A DNA stretch of 23,711 bases from an uncultured Lachnospiraceae bacterium (GTDB lineage Bacteria > Bacillota > Clostridia > Lachnospirales > Lachnospiraceae), in contig CAMWTF010000006.1 in NCBI GenBank assembly GCA_947177105.1, positions 1-23,711 of the forward strand, written 5' to 3'. The translations under genes were made by a program, and so were the position numbers. Positions 15,535 to 23,165 of the stretch are shown one piece after another; position 1 is the first letter of the stretch; each line of letters starts with the position of its first letter. The notes under the pieces are model-generated. The model was not told where the DNA came from, did no database searches, and saw nothing but the letters and a program-made list of their open reading frames with translations.

Positions 15535-17004
15535 ATGAAAAGTAAAATCGTTAAGAAAGTAATTGCGGCGTCTCTGGCTACAGTGTTGACTGTGGGTCTG
15601 GCGGCATGTGGCAATGAGCCTGCGCCTACAACTGGAAGTGACACACCCGATGCGTCCACCCCGGAGCAGTCTTCTGAGGCATCTACTCCTGAGGAGTCTT
15701 CCGCACCGGAGGAATCTTCTGAGGAGGAAGTAAGTCTTTACACGCCTTTGACCGATGAGAATGGCAATGTATATGACCTGGGCGGCATGGAGATCATTCT
15801 GCGTGACTGGTGGTCCGGAGATCCCGCTGAACCCAACAATGATTATGAAGAAGCTCGCGACGCATATCGTGAGTGGATCCAGGAGACCTATAACTTCACC
15901 TTCAAGTCGCAGGCTATTTCCGACTGGGCCAGCGCTCCTCAGGACTTTGTAGATTACGCTACTGCCGGCGGAGACGAGAACTATATCTTTATCCTGCGTG
16001 AGGCGGCTCCTACCACCTCCGCTATGAACCAGGGTCTGATGTATGATCTGGCTACCCTGGACTGCCTGGATTTTTCCGAGGCAAAGTGGGGCCCGGGCGT
16101 ACATAAGCTGATGAGTAAGGGTGATTCCATCTATTGTATGTATGCCGGAGACACCGAGCCTCGTTCTGGTATTTACTTCAATAAGAGACTGTTGGAGGAT
16201 GCGGGCGTTGATCCCAACAAGCCTTACGAGTTACAGGAAGCCGGCGAATGGACTTGGGATGCATTCACTGATCTGTGCAATCAGGTACAGAGAGATGTGG
16301 ATAACGATGGCGTGATTGACGTCGCCGGTATGACTCAGAACCATGCTGAGTTCATCAGCTATGCGGTGTATTCCAACGGCGGTGACTATGTGAGCCAGGA
16401 GAACGGCGAATATGTATATAAGCTGGAGTCTGATGAGACCCTGGAAGCCCTGAACTGGGCGGTGGATGCCATTGCCGATTACGCTCTGGTTCCTCCCGAG
16501 GGCGCTGAGTGGGATTACTATAAGCAGGCATGGGTAAACGGCGAGGCAGTGTTCTGCTGTGAAGGCGCTTACTGTGCAGGTCCTAACGGACAGTGGTCCA
16601 CCATGGAGGACGAGTACGGCTTCGTATGTTTCCCCATGGGACCCAAGGCCAGCGACTACACCAATATCTACAGCAACAACCCGGTAGCTATCCCTGCATG
16701 TTATGATGCGGAGAAGGCTTGGAATCTGGCATTTGCCTACAATCTGTGGACAGATCCCGTTCCTGGCTACGAGGATTATCAGGCATGGAAGCCCAACTAC
16801 TACAATAACTTCCCTGACACCGAGGCAGTTGACTATACCATCGCTCGTATGATGACCAACGGCCGCGTGACCTACCATGGCCTGATCCCCAACCTGGATC
16901 TGGGCAATGACCTGGTATACGGTCTGCCTGGCTCTGTTGTATCTGAGAAGGTAGAGGCTATCAGAGATACTTGGCAGGCATACATTGCGGAGGCTAACCA
17001 GTAA
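15535..17004 (+). CDS. Lipoprotein sugar-binding protein of the second ABC importer
   Basis: A 489-residue extracellular solute-binding protein. The signal peptide ends in a classic lipobox, LAAC, with the lipidated Cys at position 25. Residues about 28-67 form an acidic Ser/Pro/Glu linker with repeated PEESS units that lifts the domain off the membrane. The mature domain (about 68-489) shows family 1 binding-protein features (YFNKRLLEDAGVDPNKPY, EWTWDAFTDLCNQVQ, NGEAVFCCEGAY) and many Trp/Tyr residues suited to stacking on sugars. Unlike the first binding protein it has no carbohydrate-binding modules. GGAGG lies nine bases before the ATG. Codon choice here is cleaner and the gene is framed by stem-loops and a strong terminator, consistent with high expression. 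Its partners are the two permeases just upstream. Confidence 0.94.
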   Translation: MKSKIVKKVIAASLATVLTVGLAACGNEPAPTTGSDTPDASTPEQSSEASTPEESSAPEESSEEEVSLYTPLTDENGNVYDLGGMEIILRDWWSGDPAEPNNDYEEARDAYREWIQETYNFTFKSQAISDWASAPQDFVDYATAGGDENYIFILREAAPTTSAMNQGLMYDLATLDCLDFSEAKWGPGVHKLMSKGDSIYCMYAGDTEPRSGIYFNKRLLEDAGVDPNKPYELQEAGEWTWDAFTDLCNQVQRDVDNDGVIDVAGMTQNHAEFISYAVYSNGGDYVSQENGEYVYKLESDETLEALNWAVDAIADYALVPPEGAEWDYYKQAWVNGEAVFCCEGAYCAGPNGQWSTMEDEYGFVCFPMGPKASDYTNIYSNNPVAIPACYDAEKAWNLAFAYNLWTDPVPGYEDYQAWKPNYYNNFPDTEAVDYTIARMMTNGRVTYHGLIPNLDLGNDLVYGLPGSVVSEKVEAIRDTWQAYIAEANQ

Positions 17005-17067
17005 GTTATAGCAGGTACTAAACTTGCATAGTTATGGATAACTGAAACAGGCATTAATGCAGAAAGT

Positions 17068-17101
17068 GGGTGGTGTTTTTCCGGGCACCACCCCTTTTTT
17101 T
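17068..17101 (+). terminator. Rho-independent terminator after the second importer
   Basis: GGGTGGTG (17068-17075) pairs perfectly with CACCACCC (17086-17093), 10-nt loop, followed by CTTTTTTT to 17101. It closes the transporter block and separates it from the GH43 gene. Confidence 0.93.
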
Positions 17102-17269
17102 CTAAAAAGCTAAATAGGTTACAGAACTGATTTCTGCGCGGCTTCAGAGGTAATGTACGTGTGCGGAGCGCCAGCTCTACACAGCCGGGCGGAAATGAGG
17201 TTTGTAAAAGTATGCGCTTATATTTTGCAGTGGATTATTGTATATTATCAGGAGAGGAGTGCAATACAA

Positions 17270-18925
17270 ATGGCACAATACGCAAAAAACCCAATAATGC
17301 CGGGATTCTACCCGGATCCATCCGTCTGCGCGGTGGGGAAGGACTATTATCTGGTCAATTCTACATTTGCCTATTTTCCCGGTTTACCGGTGCTGCACAG
17401 CAAGGATCTGGTACACTGGGAGCAGATCGGTAATGTGATGGATCGGGCTTCGCAGCTGCCGCTGGCCGGCGCAGGGCATTCCCAGGGACTGTTTGCGCCT
17501 ACCATTCGCTGGCATAAGGGTACATTTTATGTGATATGCACCAATGTGTCCCATGGCGGCAACTACGTGGTCACAGCCGAAAATCCCGAGGGTCCCTGGT
17601 CGGAACCCCATTATCTGGAGGGAGCGGATGGCATTGATCCGAGCTTGTTTTTCGATGATGACGGAAAATGCTATTATATTGGTACCCATCCCAACCCGGA
17701 GGGCTGCCGGTATGATGGTGACTGGTATATCTGGATACAGGAGTTGGATATAAATACCTGGAAACTGGTGGGGGAGCATAAAAATGTATGGAATGGCGCC
17801 CTGCGGGGAGTGCATTGGCCGGAAGGCCCCCATCTGTATAAGAAAGAGGATTACTACTATATCCTTCACGCCGAGGGCGGCACAGGGCCGGAACATGCGG
17901 TGAGTGTGTGCCGCAGCAAAGACATATGGGGGCCCTATGAGAATAATTTCTGTAATCCTATCCTGACCCATAGACATCTGGGACAGGCATATCCCGTCAA
18001 GTATGTGGGCCATGGGGACTTATTCCAGACTCCTGCGGGGGAGTGGTGCATGACCATGCTGGCCGTGCGGCCCCTGGAGGGCTATACCACCATGGGCAGA
18101 GAGACCTTTCTGGCAAAAGTAACCTGGGAAAACGACTGGCCGGTGGTCAACGCAGGCGTGGGCCGGCTGACGGACCAGGTGGAGATCAACCTGCCCAAGT
18201 GGCTGCCCTGTCAGGATCCGGACAGCCATACCAGCCGCAGCAGAGGCCGCAATGCCGTGCCCGGCAGTGACAGAAGCTACGACTTTGCTCAAATGAACAC
18301 GCTGGGAGACGAGTTTCTCTACCTGCGCAATCCGGAATCGTCCCATTACAATCTGGAAACAGGAAAGGGCTTGTATCTTACCGCCACATCTGCTACACTG
18401 AAAGAGCAGAAAAGCCCCACCTACGTCGGCATTCGCCAACAGCATCACGCCTTCCGCATGGAGGCGGCGCTGGAAATGGAGCAATCCCGGGACGCTTGCT
18501 GTAATAAGGGCGATGGCAGTGACTGCAGTGCGAAGGGTGGCGCCAACTGCAATTGCCATGCGGGTCTGGCCCTGCTTCAGAGTAATGCGTATCATCTGCG
18601 GCTGGAGGTAAATCAGCGTGAGGTGCAAGCTATTCTCTGCCAAAACGGCCAAGACACCATAGCAGGTTCTGTGCCGCTGCCTGCGCTGCAGCCCGGTAAC
18701 TCCCTGCGGCTTTATCTTCAGGTAGATGGCCTCCGGGCCACAGCGGGATACACTGCCGATTGCCTGGATGTGCCCGTGGCGGAGAATCTGGACATCCGCA
18801 GCCTCTCCACCGAGGTAGCCGGGGGTTTTGTAGGATGCACCGCAGGAATCTATGCCGTGACAGGGAAGGAGACAGAGGATTGCCGGGTGTTATTCACCGG
18901 TTTATCTTATAAATCAAGCCTCTAA
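17270..18925 (+). CDS. Glycoside hydrolase family 43 beta-xylosidase-like enzyme
   Basis: A 551-residue inverting glycosidase, probably a beta-xylosidase that splits xylo-oligosaccharides in the cytoplasm (no signal peptide). The catalytic trio is Asp16 in FYPDPS, Asp123 in GIDPSLFFDDDG and Glu185 in WPEGPHLYK; spacing closely matches well-studied XynB-type enzymes (15/128/187 in Geobacillus XynB3, from memory). The propeller spans about 1-320 and a concanavalin-like C-terminal domain about 355-551. That second domain carries an odd cysteine-rich, low-complexity insertion at 408-429 (Cys 410, 411, 419, 427, 429). The start at 17270 follows GGAGAGGAG; a start 39 codons upstream would add a poorly conserved-looking tail. 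The gene follows a terminator, so it needs its own promoter or read-through; I could not find a convincing promoter in 17102-17260. Alternative: arabinofuranosidase or bifunctional. Confidence 0.92.
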   Translation: MAQYAKNPIMPGFYPDPSVCAVGKDYYLVNSTFAYFPGLPVLHSKDLVHWEQIGNVMDRASQLPLAGAGHSQGLFAPTIRWHKGTFYVICTNVSHGGNYVVTAENPEGPWSEPHYLEGADGIDPSLFFDDDGKCYYIGTHPNPEGCRYDGDWYIWIQELDINTWKLVGEHKNVWNGALRGVHWPEGPHLYKKEDYYYILHAEGGTGPEHAVSVCRSKDIWGPYENNFCNPILTHRHLGQAYPVKYVGHGDLFQTPAGEWCMTMLAVRPLEGYTTMGRETFLAKVTWENDWPVVNAGVGRLTDQVEINLPKWLPCQDPDSHTSRSRGRNAVPGSDRSYDFAQMNTLGDEFLYLRNPESSHYNLETGKGLYLTATSATLKEQKSPTYVGIRQQHHAFRMEAALEMEQSRDACCNKGDGSDCSAKGGANCNCHAGLALLQSNAYHLRLEVNQREVQAILCQNGQDTIAGSVPLPALQPGNSLRLYLQVDGLRATAGYTADCLDVPVAENLDIRSLSTEVAGGFVGCTAGIYAVTGKETEDCRVLFTGLSYKSSL

Positions 18926-19067
18926 AACAAAGTCGGTGTTTGGCGAGGCACTTTCAGCCCCAGCATCCGGTATGTTTGTTTTTGGAGCGAGAGCGTGGCG
19001 ATGGAGGAGGCATAAGCTTGCCGGATCGTCCCCTAGAGCAAATGTAACAGAGAGGAAGTATTTTACC

Positions 19068-20018
19068 ATGGAAGTGAAATTTCATCTGCCTGGCCTGCGC
19101 CAGAATTACCCTTTGAATATGCTGGTTCTGAGTATGTTGAAACAAAAACCGGAATGGTTCAGGGAAGGTGTGCGGATCGCCTCCTTTTTCGGCGAGTTCC
19201 CCACGTCCCTGTGGAACGGCGGCAGGCCCTCCAATTATGACCAGTGTGATGCCGCTTTTATCCGCAACGTGGTGAAAAATATCAATGCCCAGGGTGTGCC
19301 GGTGCGCTACACCTACACCAACATGCTTCTCACCGAGGAGGACCTGAATGACCCTTATTGCAATTTCTGTATGCAGGTGGCGGATAACGGCATGAACGAG
19401 GTCATGATTTTTTCGCCTGTTTTGGAGAAATATATCCGGGAGAAATACCCCAGCTATAAGCTGAACAGTTCCACCTGCAAGGAGATCCGGGATATCAGTC
19501 AGGTAAACGAGGAACTGAAGAAAGACTACTACCTGGTGGTGCTGGATTACAATTTCAACAACAACTTCGAGGAGCTGGCCAAGATTAAGGACAAAGCCCG
19601 TTGTGAAATACTGGTGAATACCCTGTGTACGCCGAACTGCCCCCGGAGGGGCGCCCATTACCAGAATATTGCCAGGAATCAGCGGACTTTGCTGGAAAAC
19701 AGGGGACTTTCCAAGGAGCAGCAAAAACCACTGGAACATTGGCACTGTGAGTACGGCGAATACAACTGCATACACACGATCCAGGGCTACAGCACTTATA
19801 TTTCCCCGGATGATATTTGGGAAAAATATGTACCTATGGGTTTCAACCAGTTTAAGATCGAGGGCAGAACCGCCAACATCTTTTCTCTGGTGGAGACCTA
19901 TGCCCACTACCTGATCCGCCCGGAGAAGCAGGGGGAGGTGCGGATCATGCTGCTGAATAATCTGGTGAGCAGCAAGGTCATCACCGTGAATCACCCCAGG
20001 CCGGCGCGCTGGCCGTAG
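19068..20018 (+). CDS. U32-peptidase-like four-cysteine TIM-barrel protein, paralog 1
   Basis: A 316-residue protein that I do not recognise as a named family. It resembles U32 proteins (UbiU/UbiV, RlhA, YhbU type): the FKIEGR motif at 262-267 is the U32 hallmark, and Cys187, Cys191, Cys227 and Cys234 are placed as a possible [4Fe-4S] site. Distinctive local motifs are REGVRIASFFGEFP, WNGGR (49-53), SPVLEKYIREKYPSY and DYYLVVLDY. U32 relatives in other bacteria act in prephenate-dependent RNA or ubiquinone hydroxylation. Here the gene sits 142 bp after the GH43 gene and 74 bp before a paralog. The ATG at 19068 has GAGAGGAAG upstream; an upstream in-frame start would add 44 residues of unlike composition and was rejected. 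Cytoplasmic; substrate unknown. Confidence 0.7.
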   Translation: MEVKFHLPGLRQNYPLNMLVLSMLKQKPEWFREGVRIASFFGEFPTSLWNGGRPSNYDQCDAAFIRNVVKNINAQGVPVRYTYTNMLLTEEDLNDPYCNFCMQVADNGMNEVMIFSPVLEKYIREKYPSYKLNSSTCKEIRDISQVNEELKKDYYLVVLDYNFNNNFEELAKIKDKARCEILVNTLCTPNCPRRGAHYQNIARNQRTLLENRGLSKEQQKPLEHWHCEYGEYNCIHTIQGYSTYISPDDIWEKYVPMGFNQFKIEGRTANIFSLVETYAHYLIRPEKQGEVRIMLLNNLVSSKVITVNHPRPARWP

Positions 20019-20046
20019 GGACTGGAATGTGTGCTTGTAGGGAACG

Positions 20047-20072
20047 TGCGGAACATGCGGAACATGCGGAAC
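20047..20072. repeat. Tandem 9-bp repeat, nearly three copies
   Basis: TGCGGAACA at 20047-20055 and 20056-20064, then TGCGGAAC at 20065-20072; a further GGAAC stands at 20041-20045. It lies in the 74-bp gap between the two U32-like genes, just before the second gene's ribosome site. Copy number could vary by slippage. Confidence 0.85.
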
Positions 20073-20092
20073 TCTTAATAGAGGTATAGGAT

Positions 20093-21061
20093 ATGGGACG
20101 AGAAGTGTATTGGCATCTGCCGGGTTTTTGCTATTTTAGGCTGTTAAATCAGGTTATTATAAACATGATGAAGGACTACCCTGACAAGTTTCGAGAGGGT
20201 TACCGGATTGGTTCCGTGTATGGAACCTTTCCCGGAGCCATCTGGAACGGCGGACGGGTATCCTTCGGCCTGACCTGCAAGCGGGATATGGAGAATATCC
20301 TGAAAATTTATAACAGCAGAGGAATCCCGGTGCGTTTCACCTGGACCAACTCCCTGATTGAGGAAAAGCATCTTCAGGACACCTACTGCAATCTAATCAT
20401 GAGACTGGCGGACAACGGGCTGAACCAGGTGCTGGTCAATACGCCAGTGCTGGAGGATTACATTCGCAGAGAATATCCCAGATATCCGCTGATCTCTTCC
20501 ACCACCAAGAGGATCACCGATCTGGAGAGTCTGCAGGCGGAACTGGACAGGGACTATTATTTGGTAGTGTTGGACTATGACCTGAACCATGACCAGCAAG
20601 CGCTGGAGGCCATCAGTCCCCAGGCCCGGCGGGTGGAGATCCTGGTCAATGAGGTGTGCTATCCCGGCTGTGCCATGCGGGCGGAGCATTACCGCCAGCA
20701 GTCCCAGCTTCAGCTGGAATATGATATCAACACAGGTTTTCCCTGCCCCAATCGGACAACGCAGCGAACTTTTTCGGAGTGCATGGAGAGACCCGCCTTC
20801 ATAACCAATGAGCAGATAGGGAGCTATATAGACAGAGGATTTTGTAATTTCAAGATTGCCGGCCGGGGCATGCCCCAGGACTATGTGAAAGAGTCCTATC
20901 TCTATTTTTTGGTCAAAGAGGAGCACCAGCAGTTCATCCGTAACAAAATCGACGGTCTGCTGGCACAATTTGAAGCGGCCAGACAGGGACTCTCAACAGG
21001 GAACCAGCAGAAACAGATACACAAAAAAAAACACATAAAATCCAGTCAGACCCCCTTGTAA
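20093..21061 (+). CDS. U32-peptidase-like four-cysteine TIM-barrel protein, paralog 2
   Basis: A 322-residue paralog of the preceding protein. Shared landmarks align along the whole length: FREGYRIGSVYGTFP, WNGGR (51-55), TPVLEDYIRREYPRY, SST-K-I, DYYLVVLDY and EILVN followed by Cys. The U32-type motif here is FKIAGR (253-258), with Glu replaced by Ala. Candidate cluster ligands are Cys189, Cys193, Cys218 and Cys230; the second pair is spaced by 11 rather than 6 residues, so the two proteins probably differ in substrate or form a heterodimer like UbiU-UbiV. A basic, low-complexity tail (about 305-322) is unique to this copy. The ATG at 20093 has AGAGG and TAGGAT upstream. No biochemical role is known to me. 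Confidence 0.7.
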   Translation: MGREVYWHLPGFCYFRLLNQVIINMMKDYPDKFREGYRIGSVYGTFPGAIWNGGRVSFGLTCKRDMENILKIYNSRGIPVRFTWTNSLIEEKHLQDTYCNLIMRLADNGLNQVLVNTPVLEDYIRREYPRYPLISSTTKRITDLESLQAELDRDYYLVVLDYDLNHDQQALEAISPQARRVEILVNEVCYPGCAMRAEHYRQQSQLQLEYDINTGFPCPNRTTQRTFSECMERPAFITNEQIGSYIDRGFCNFKIAGRGMPQDYVKESYLYFLVKEEHQQFIRNKIDGLLAQFEAARQGLSTGNQQKQIHKKKHIKSSQTPL

Positions 21062-21084
21062 AATCATATTGTTTAGCGTATAGT
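21056..21084 (+). promoter_or_regulatory. Candidate promoter of the small HTH gene
   Basis: TTGTAA (21056-21061), 17-bp spacer, TATAGT (21079-21084), overlapping the stop codon of the preceding gene. It gives a leader of about 40 nt before the ATG at 21130. Confidence 0.5.
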
Positions 21085-21129
21085 AGAATTAGTAAGGCAA
21101 TAAACATATGATATTTGGGAGGAAGGATC

Positions 21130-21480
21130 ATGACAAAAGCTGAGATTTTGAAAAGAGAAATTTTAAGCCAGTATCGCAGTGTTCGTCAGTTCGCCTTAGA
21201 GATGAATATCCCGTATAGTACATTAGTAACAGCATTGGAGCGTGGCATCGAAGGGATGGCTTATGGCACTGTGATCAGGATGTGTGACAAGTTGAGCTTG
21301 AACCCTGTGGATTTCACTTCGTTGGAGAGGGATGCGTCCCTGGGGGCGCAGCTGCTTGAGAACAGGGTGATGCAGAACTATGTGAAGTTGAACCAGGAGG
21401 GCAGAGATAAGATTCTGGAACTGATGGATGATTTCGTACAGATTGACAAATATAAGCAGAAGACTAAGAAAAAGCCATAA
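21130..21480 (+). CDS. Small Cro/CI-type helix-turn-helix regulator
   Basis: A 116-residue DNA-binding protein. Residues about 8-62 form a compact five-helix XRE-like domain, with the recognition segment around SVRQFALEMNIPYSTLVTAL and the following MCDKLSLNPVDF. The C-terminal half (about 75-110) is helical (NYVKLNQEGRDKILELMDDF), the usual dimerisation tail of Lachnospiraceae XRE proteins. The ATG at 21130 sits behind an excellent GGGAGGAAGG; an in-frame TTG five codons earlier lies inside that ribosome site and was rejected. With its own promoter and a strong terminator the gene seems to be monocistronic. Targets are unknown; it may simply be a host regulator that is unrelated to the sugar genes. 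Confidence 0.88.
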   Translation: MTKAEILKREILSQYRSVRQFALEMNIPYSTLVTALERGIEGMAYGTVIRMCDKLSLNPVDFTSLERDASLGAQLLENRVMQNYVKLNQEGRDKILELMDDFVQIDKYKQKTKKKP

Positions 21481-21500
21481 ATTCCACGCATAATATATAG

Positions 21501-21542
21501 AAGGCAAGTGATTTATTCATTGTAAATCACTTGCCTTTTTTT
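21501..21542 (+). terminator. Strong rho-independent terminator after the HTH gene
   Basis: A perfect 15-bp stem, AAGGCAAGTGATTTA (21501-21515) with TAAATCACTTGCCTT (21523-21537), 7-nt loop and a T run to 21542. The T run overlaps the stop codon of the convergent fliD-like gene, so the stem may also act, less efficiently, on that strand (its U-run there is poor). Confidence 0.95.
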
Positions 21543-22836
21543 AACAGTATCCATTGAATAACATACCGCTGTAGGCGCTGGACATGTAGGGATTGATATA
21601 GTTGTGTCCCGGATTCTTGTATGCCACGATGGTCTGATCCACATACTGCATGGGATTTAAGGATATCTGGCTGCTCTTGCGCAGCAACAGATTGGAAAAA
21701 TCCTTTAGCGTGTGGAAGGTATCTGCCACGTCCTCGGAACTGACAACAGCGCTGCTAAGCTTGGAGCGGTCTACTTCCAGAGTGCCGTCCTCCTGGCTGT
21801 TTACGCCCATAGCCTTCAGGGAATCCTGATATAGGGCGATGATCTTGTTCATCTCCCGCACCACATGCTTGCTGCGGGGCTGAGTGTCCAGATAATTGCT
21901 GGTGCCCCTTAGGAAACGGTTATATCCTTCCGCAAGCTGCACCACATTGTCCGACAGGGACTCCACATTGGTCTTGAGGCCGATGGTCACGGGATGTCCC
22001 TCGGGACTGGCGCCCTTTAGGGAAATGTCATATTTCTTTTCATATGTAAAGGTATTGGAAGCTGTGGAACAGGGTTCTCCGTCAATGGTAAAACGGGCGT
22101 TGGACGCCGGGCGGCTGACATAGTCAATGCCCAGATAATTCACGGCGCCTTTTGCCTTGCTGGTGTGCTCATCGCTGATGCGGAAGATTTCGGTCTTGCC
22201 GGGGGCCAGTCCCGTGGCTTCAGACTCCAGCACCAGGGAACTGCGCCCGCTGGTATCCTGCACCCTTGCCTTGAGGCCGATGCCGGAATTGTCGATCAGG
22301 CGCGCCAGTCGCTCCTGAAGATCCCGGTTGGTCTCGCCATCTCCAAGGGTAAACTGGAACTCATAGTTCATATCATTGATGCTCACGTCAAAGGAGTAGG
22401 TGTCGGGAGACAGTCCTACTTTGCCTGTGGGCAGGAAATTCCCCATATTTTCCTGAGAGACAGCCAGTTCCTGTACTTCCAGAGCGATGGAGGGATTCTC
22501 TTCCCCCGGCACATAAGTACCCACATAGGTGGCGGAGGCAATATCCTCATCCGAGGAAAAGGCAGTCTTTTTACTGAGCAGATCAGACTCCTCCAGGCCG
22601 CCCAGGGAGGCGATAGTATTGTGCAGATCCCGTGCGCCCTCTTTAAGCCCTATGGCAAACTGCTGAACATCCAGTCTTTTGACCGGAAGATACCAAGGGG
22701 AATCCTTATTTATTTTAACAATGGAATTGTATACGGCACGAAGCTCACTCTTCTTGTGCGTGTCATAGCGAGTGATGCTGGACGGCGCATAGGCAGCCAA
22801 ATAATTATTGTGTATGGTGTTCAGAATAGCGCTCAT
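21541..22836 (-). CDS. fliD: FliD-like flagellar hook-associated protein 2 (filament cap)
   Basis: A 431-residue secreted structural protein related to the filament cap that helps flagellin fold at the growing tip. The middle and C-terminal parts show FliD landmarks: GRSSLVLESEATG, ARFTIDGEPCSTASNTF, a VTIGLK-x-N-VESLSDNV segment and LAEGYNRFL, then a D-x-TLEVDRSKL segment near the end. The N-terminus lacks the usual ISGLGSGID start and instead has a helical stretch (about 28-80). The last residue is Cys, and another is in EPCS. The ATG at 22836 follows AAAGGAGG at proper spacing; an upstream in-frame start would add 34 residues without a site. It stands alone here, with no other flagellar gene nearby, so an orphan or divergent paralog is possible. 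Confidence 0.8.
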   Translation of the reverse strand: MSAILNTIHNNYLAAYAPSSITRYDTHKKSELRAVYNSIVKINKDSPWYLPVKRLDVQQFAIGLKEGARDLHNTIASLGGLEESDLLSKKTAFSSDEDIASATYVGTYVPGEENPSIALEVQELAVSQENMGNFLPTGKVGLSPDTYSFDVSINDMNYEFQFTLGDGETNRDLQERLARLIDNSGIGLKARVQDTSGRSSLVLESEATGLAPGKTEIFRISDEHTSKAKGAVNYLGIDYVSRPASNARFTIDGEPCSTASNTFTYEKKYDISLKGASPEGHPVTIGLKTNVESLSDNVVQLAEGYNRFLRGTSNYLDTQPRSKHVVREMNKIIALYQDSLKAMGVNSQEDGTLEVDRSKLSSAVVSSEDVADTFHTLKDFSNLLLRKSSQISLNPMQYVDQTIVAYKNPGHNYINPYMSSAYSGMLFNGYC

Positions 22837-22907
22837 AGCTCTGCCTCCTTTCTTCCATGAAATAAGCCAGACGAATAAATCAATTGCAGGGGAAATCCTT
22901 GTACCTT

Positions 22908-22925
22908 CAATAAATCCATTTATTG
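22908..22925. repeat. 18-bp palindrome upstream of the fliD-like gene
   Basis: CAATAAAT and ATTTATTG flank a 2-bp centre, 72 bp upstream of the fliD-like ATG. It could be an operator. I saw no convincing sigma-A or sigma-D promoter around it. Confidence 0.4.
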
Positions 22926-23019
22926 ATAAGGCATACAATCCCCCACCATTTATGGGTTTAGTTTATCATATGTAGCGGGGAGAAGCAAGTGCTTTTTTAA
23001 CAAAAATTTCATTATTTTG

Positions 23020-23048
23020 TTGTGTTTTTTTCCCATATTTGATATGAT
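23020..23048 (+). promoter_or_regulatory. Candidate extended -10 promoter for the phosphofructokinase gene
   Basis: TTGTGT (23020-23025), 17 bp, TATGAT (23043-23048), with TG one base before the -10 (TGA-TATGAT). Predicted start near 23055 leaves a leader of about 110 nt that contains the short ORF and hairpin below. Confidence 0.6.
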
Positions 23049-23097
23049 TTAAATAGCGATTGCGCTGCAGGCGAAATATAAATTGGAGGGTAAACCG

Positions 23098-23127
23098 ATG
23101 CATACCGAAAGTGAGGCGCAGATTTGA
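23098..23127 (+). CDS. Nine-codon leader ORF upstream of the phosphofructokinase gene
   Basis: ATG at 23098 follows a strong GGAGGG site (7-nt spacing) and encodes MHTESEAQI before TGA at 23125. Its codons form the left arm of the hairpin at 23100-23150. A ribosome translating it would unfold that stem, so the peptide may be a sensor for translation or just a coupling device. It has no run of one amino acid typical of amino-acid attenuators. Confidence 0.5.
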   Translation: MHTESEAQI

Positions 23128-23150
23128 CCATAGCCTGACTTTCGGTATGC
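23100..23150 (+). promoter_or_regulatory. Long leader hairpin directly before the phosphofructokinase ribosome site
   Basis: GCATACCGAAAGT (23100-23112) and ACTTTCGGTATGC (23138-23150) are perfect reverse complements (13 bp). After a G-G mismatch, AGGC (23114-23117) and GCCT (23133-23136) add four pairs, leaving a 15-nt loop. The right arm ends a few bases before the AAAGGAG site of the next gene. No U-run follows, so a translational or stability role is likelier than termination. Confidence 0.7.
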
Positions 23151-23165
23151 GGGAAAGGAGAAGAA

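Noticed and set aside
17102..17260. Promoter for the second GH43 gene, based on TTGCAG and TATTAT elements
   Set aside because: The spacing between plausible -35 and -10 elements is only 10-13 bp, so no pair fits a sigma-A promoter; read-through or an atypical promoter remains open.
18926..19067. Possible small gene or N-terminal extension between the second GH43 gene and the first U32-like gene
   Set aside because: The in-frame extension has unlike, Arg/Trp/Ala-rich composition, and the good ribosome site lies directly before the ATG at 19068.
20041..20072. Short repeats as a CRISPR remnant
   Set aside because: The 9-bp units are directly adjacent with no spacers, and no cas-like gene is present.
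22165..22860. 231-codon plus-strand frame opposite the fliD-like gene
   Set aside because: The minus-strand product has clear FliD motifs and an excellent ribosome site, while this frame has neither.
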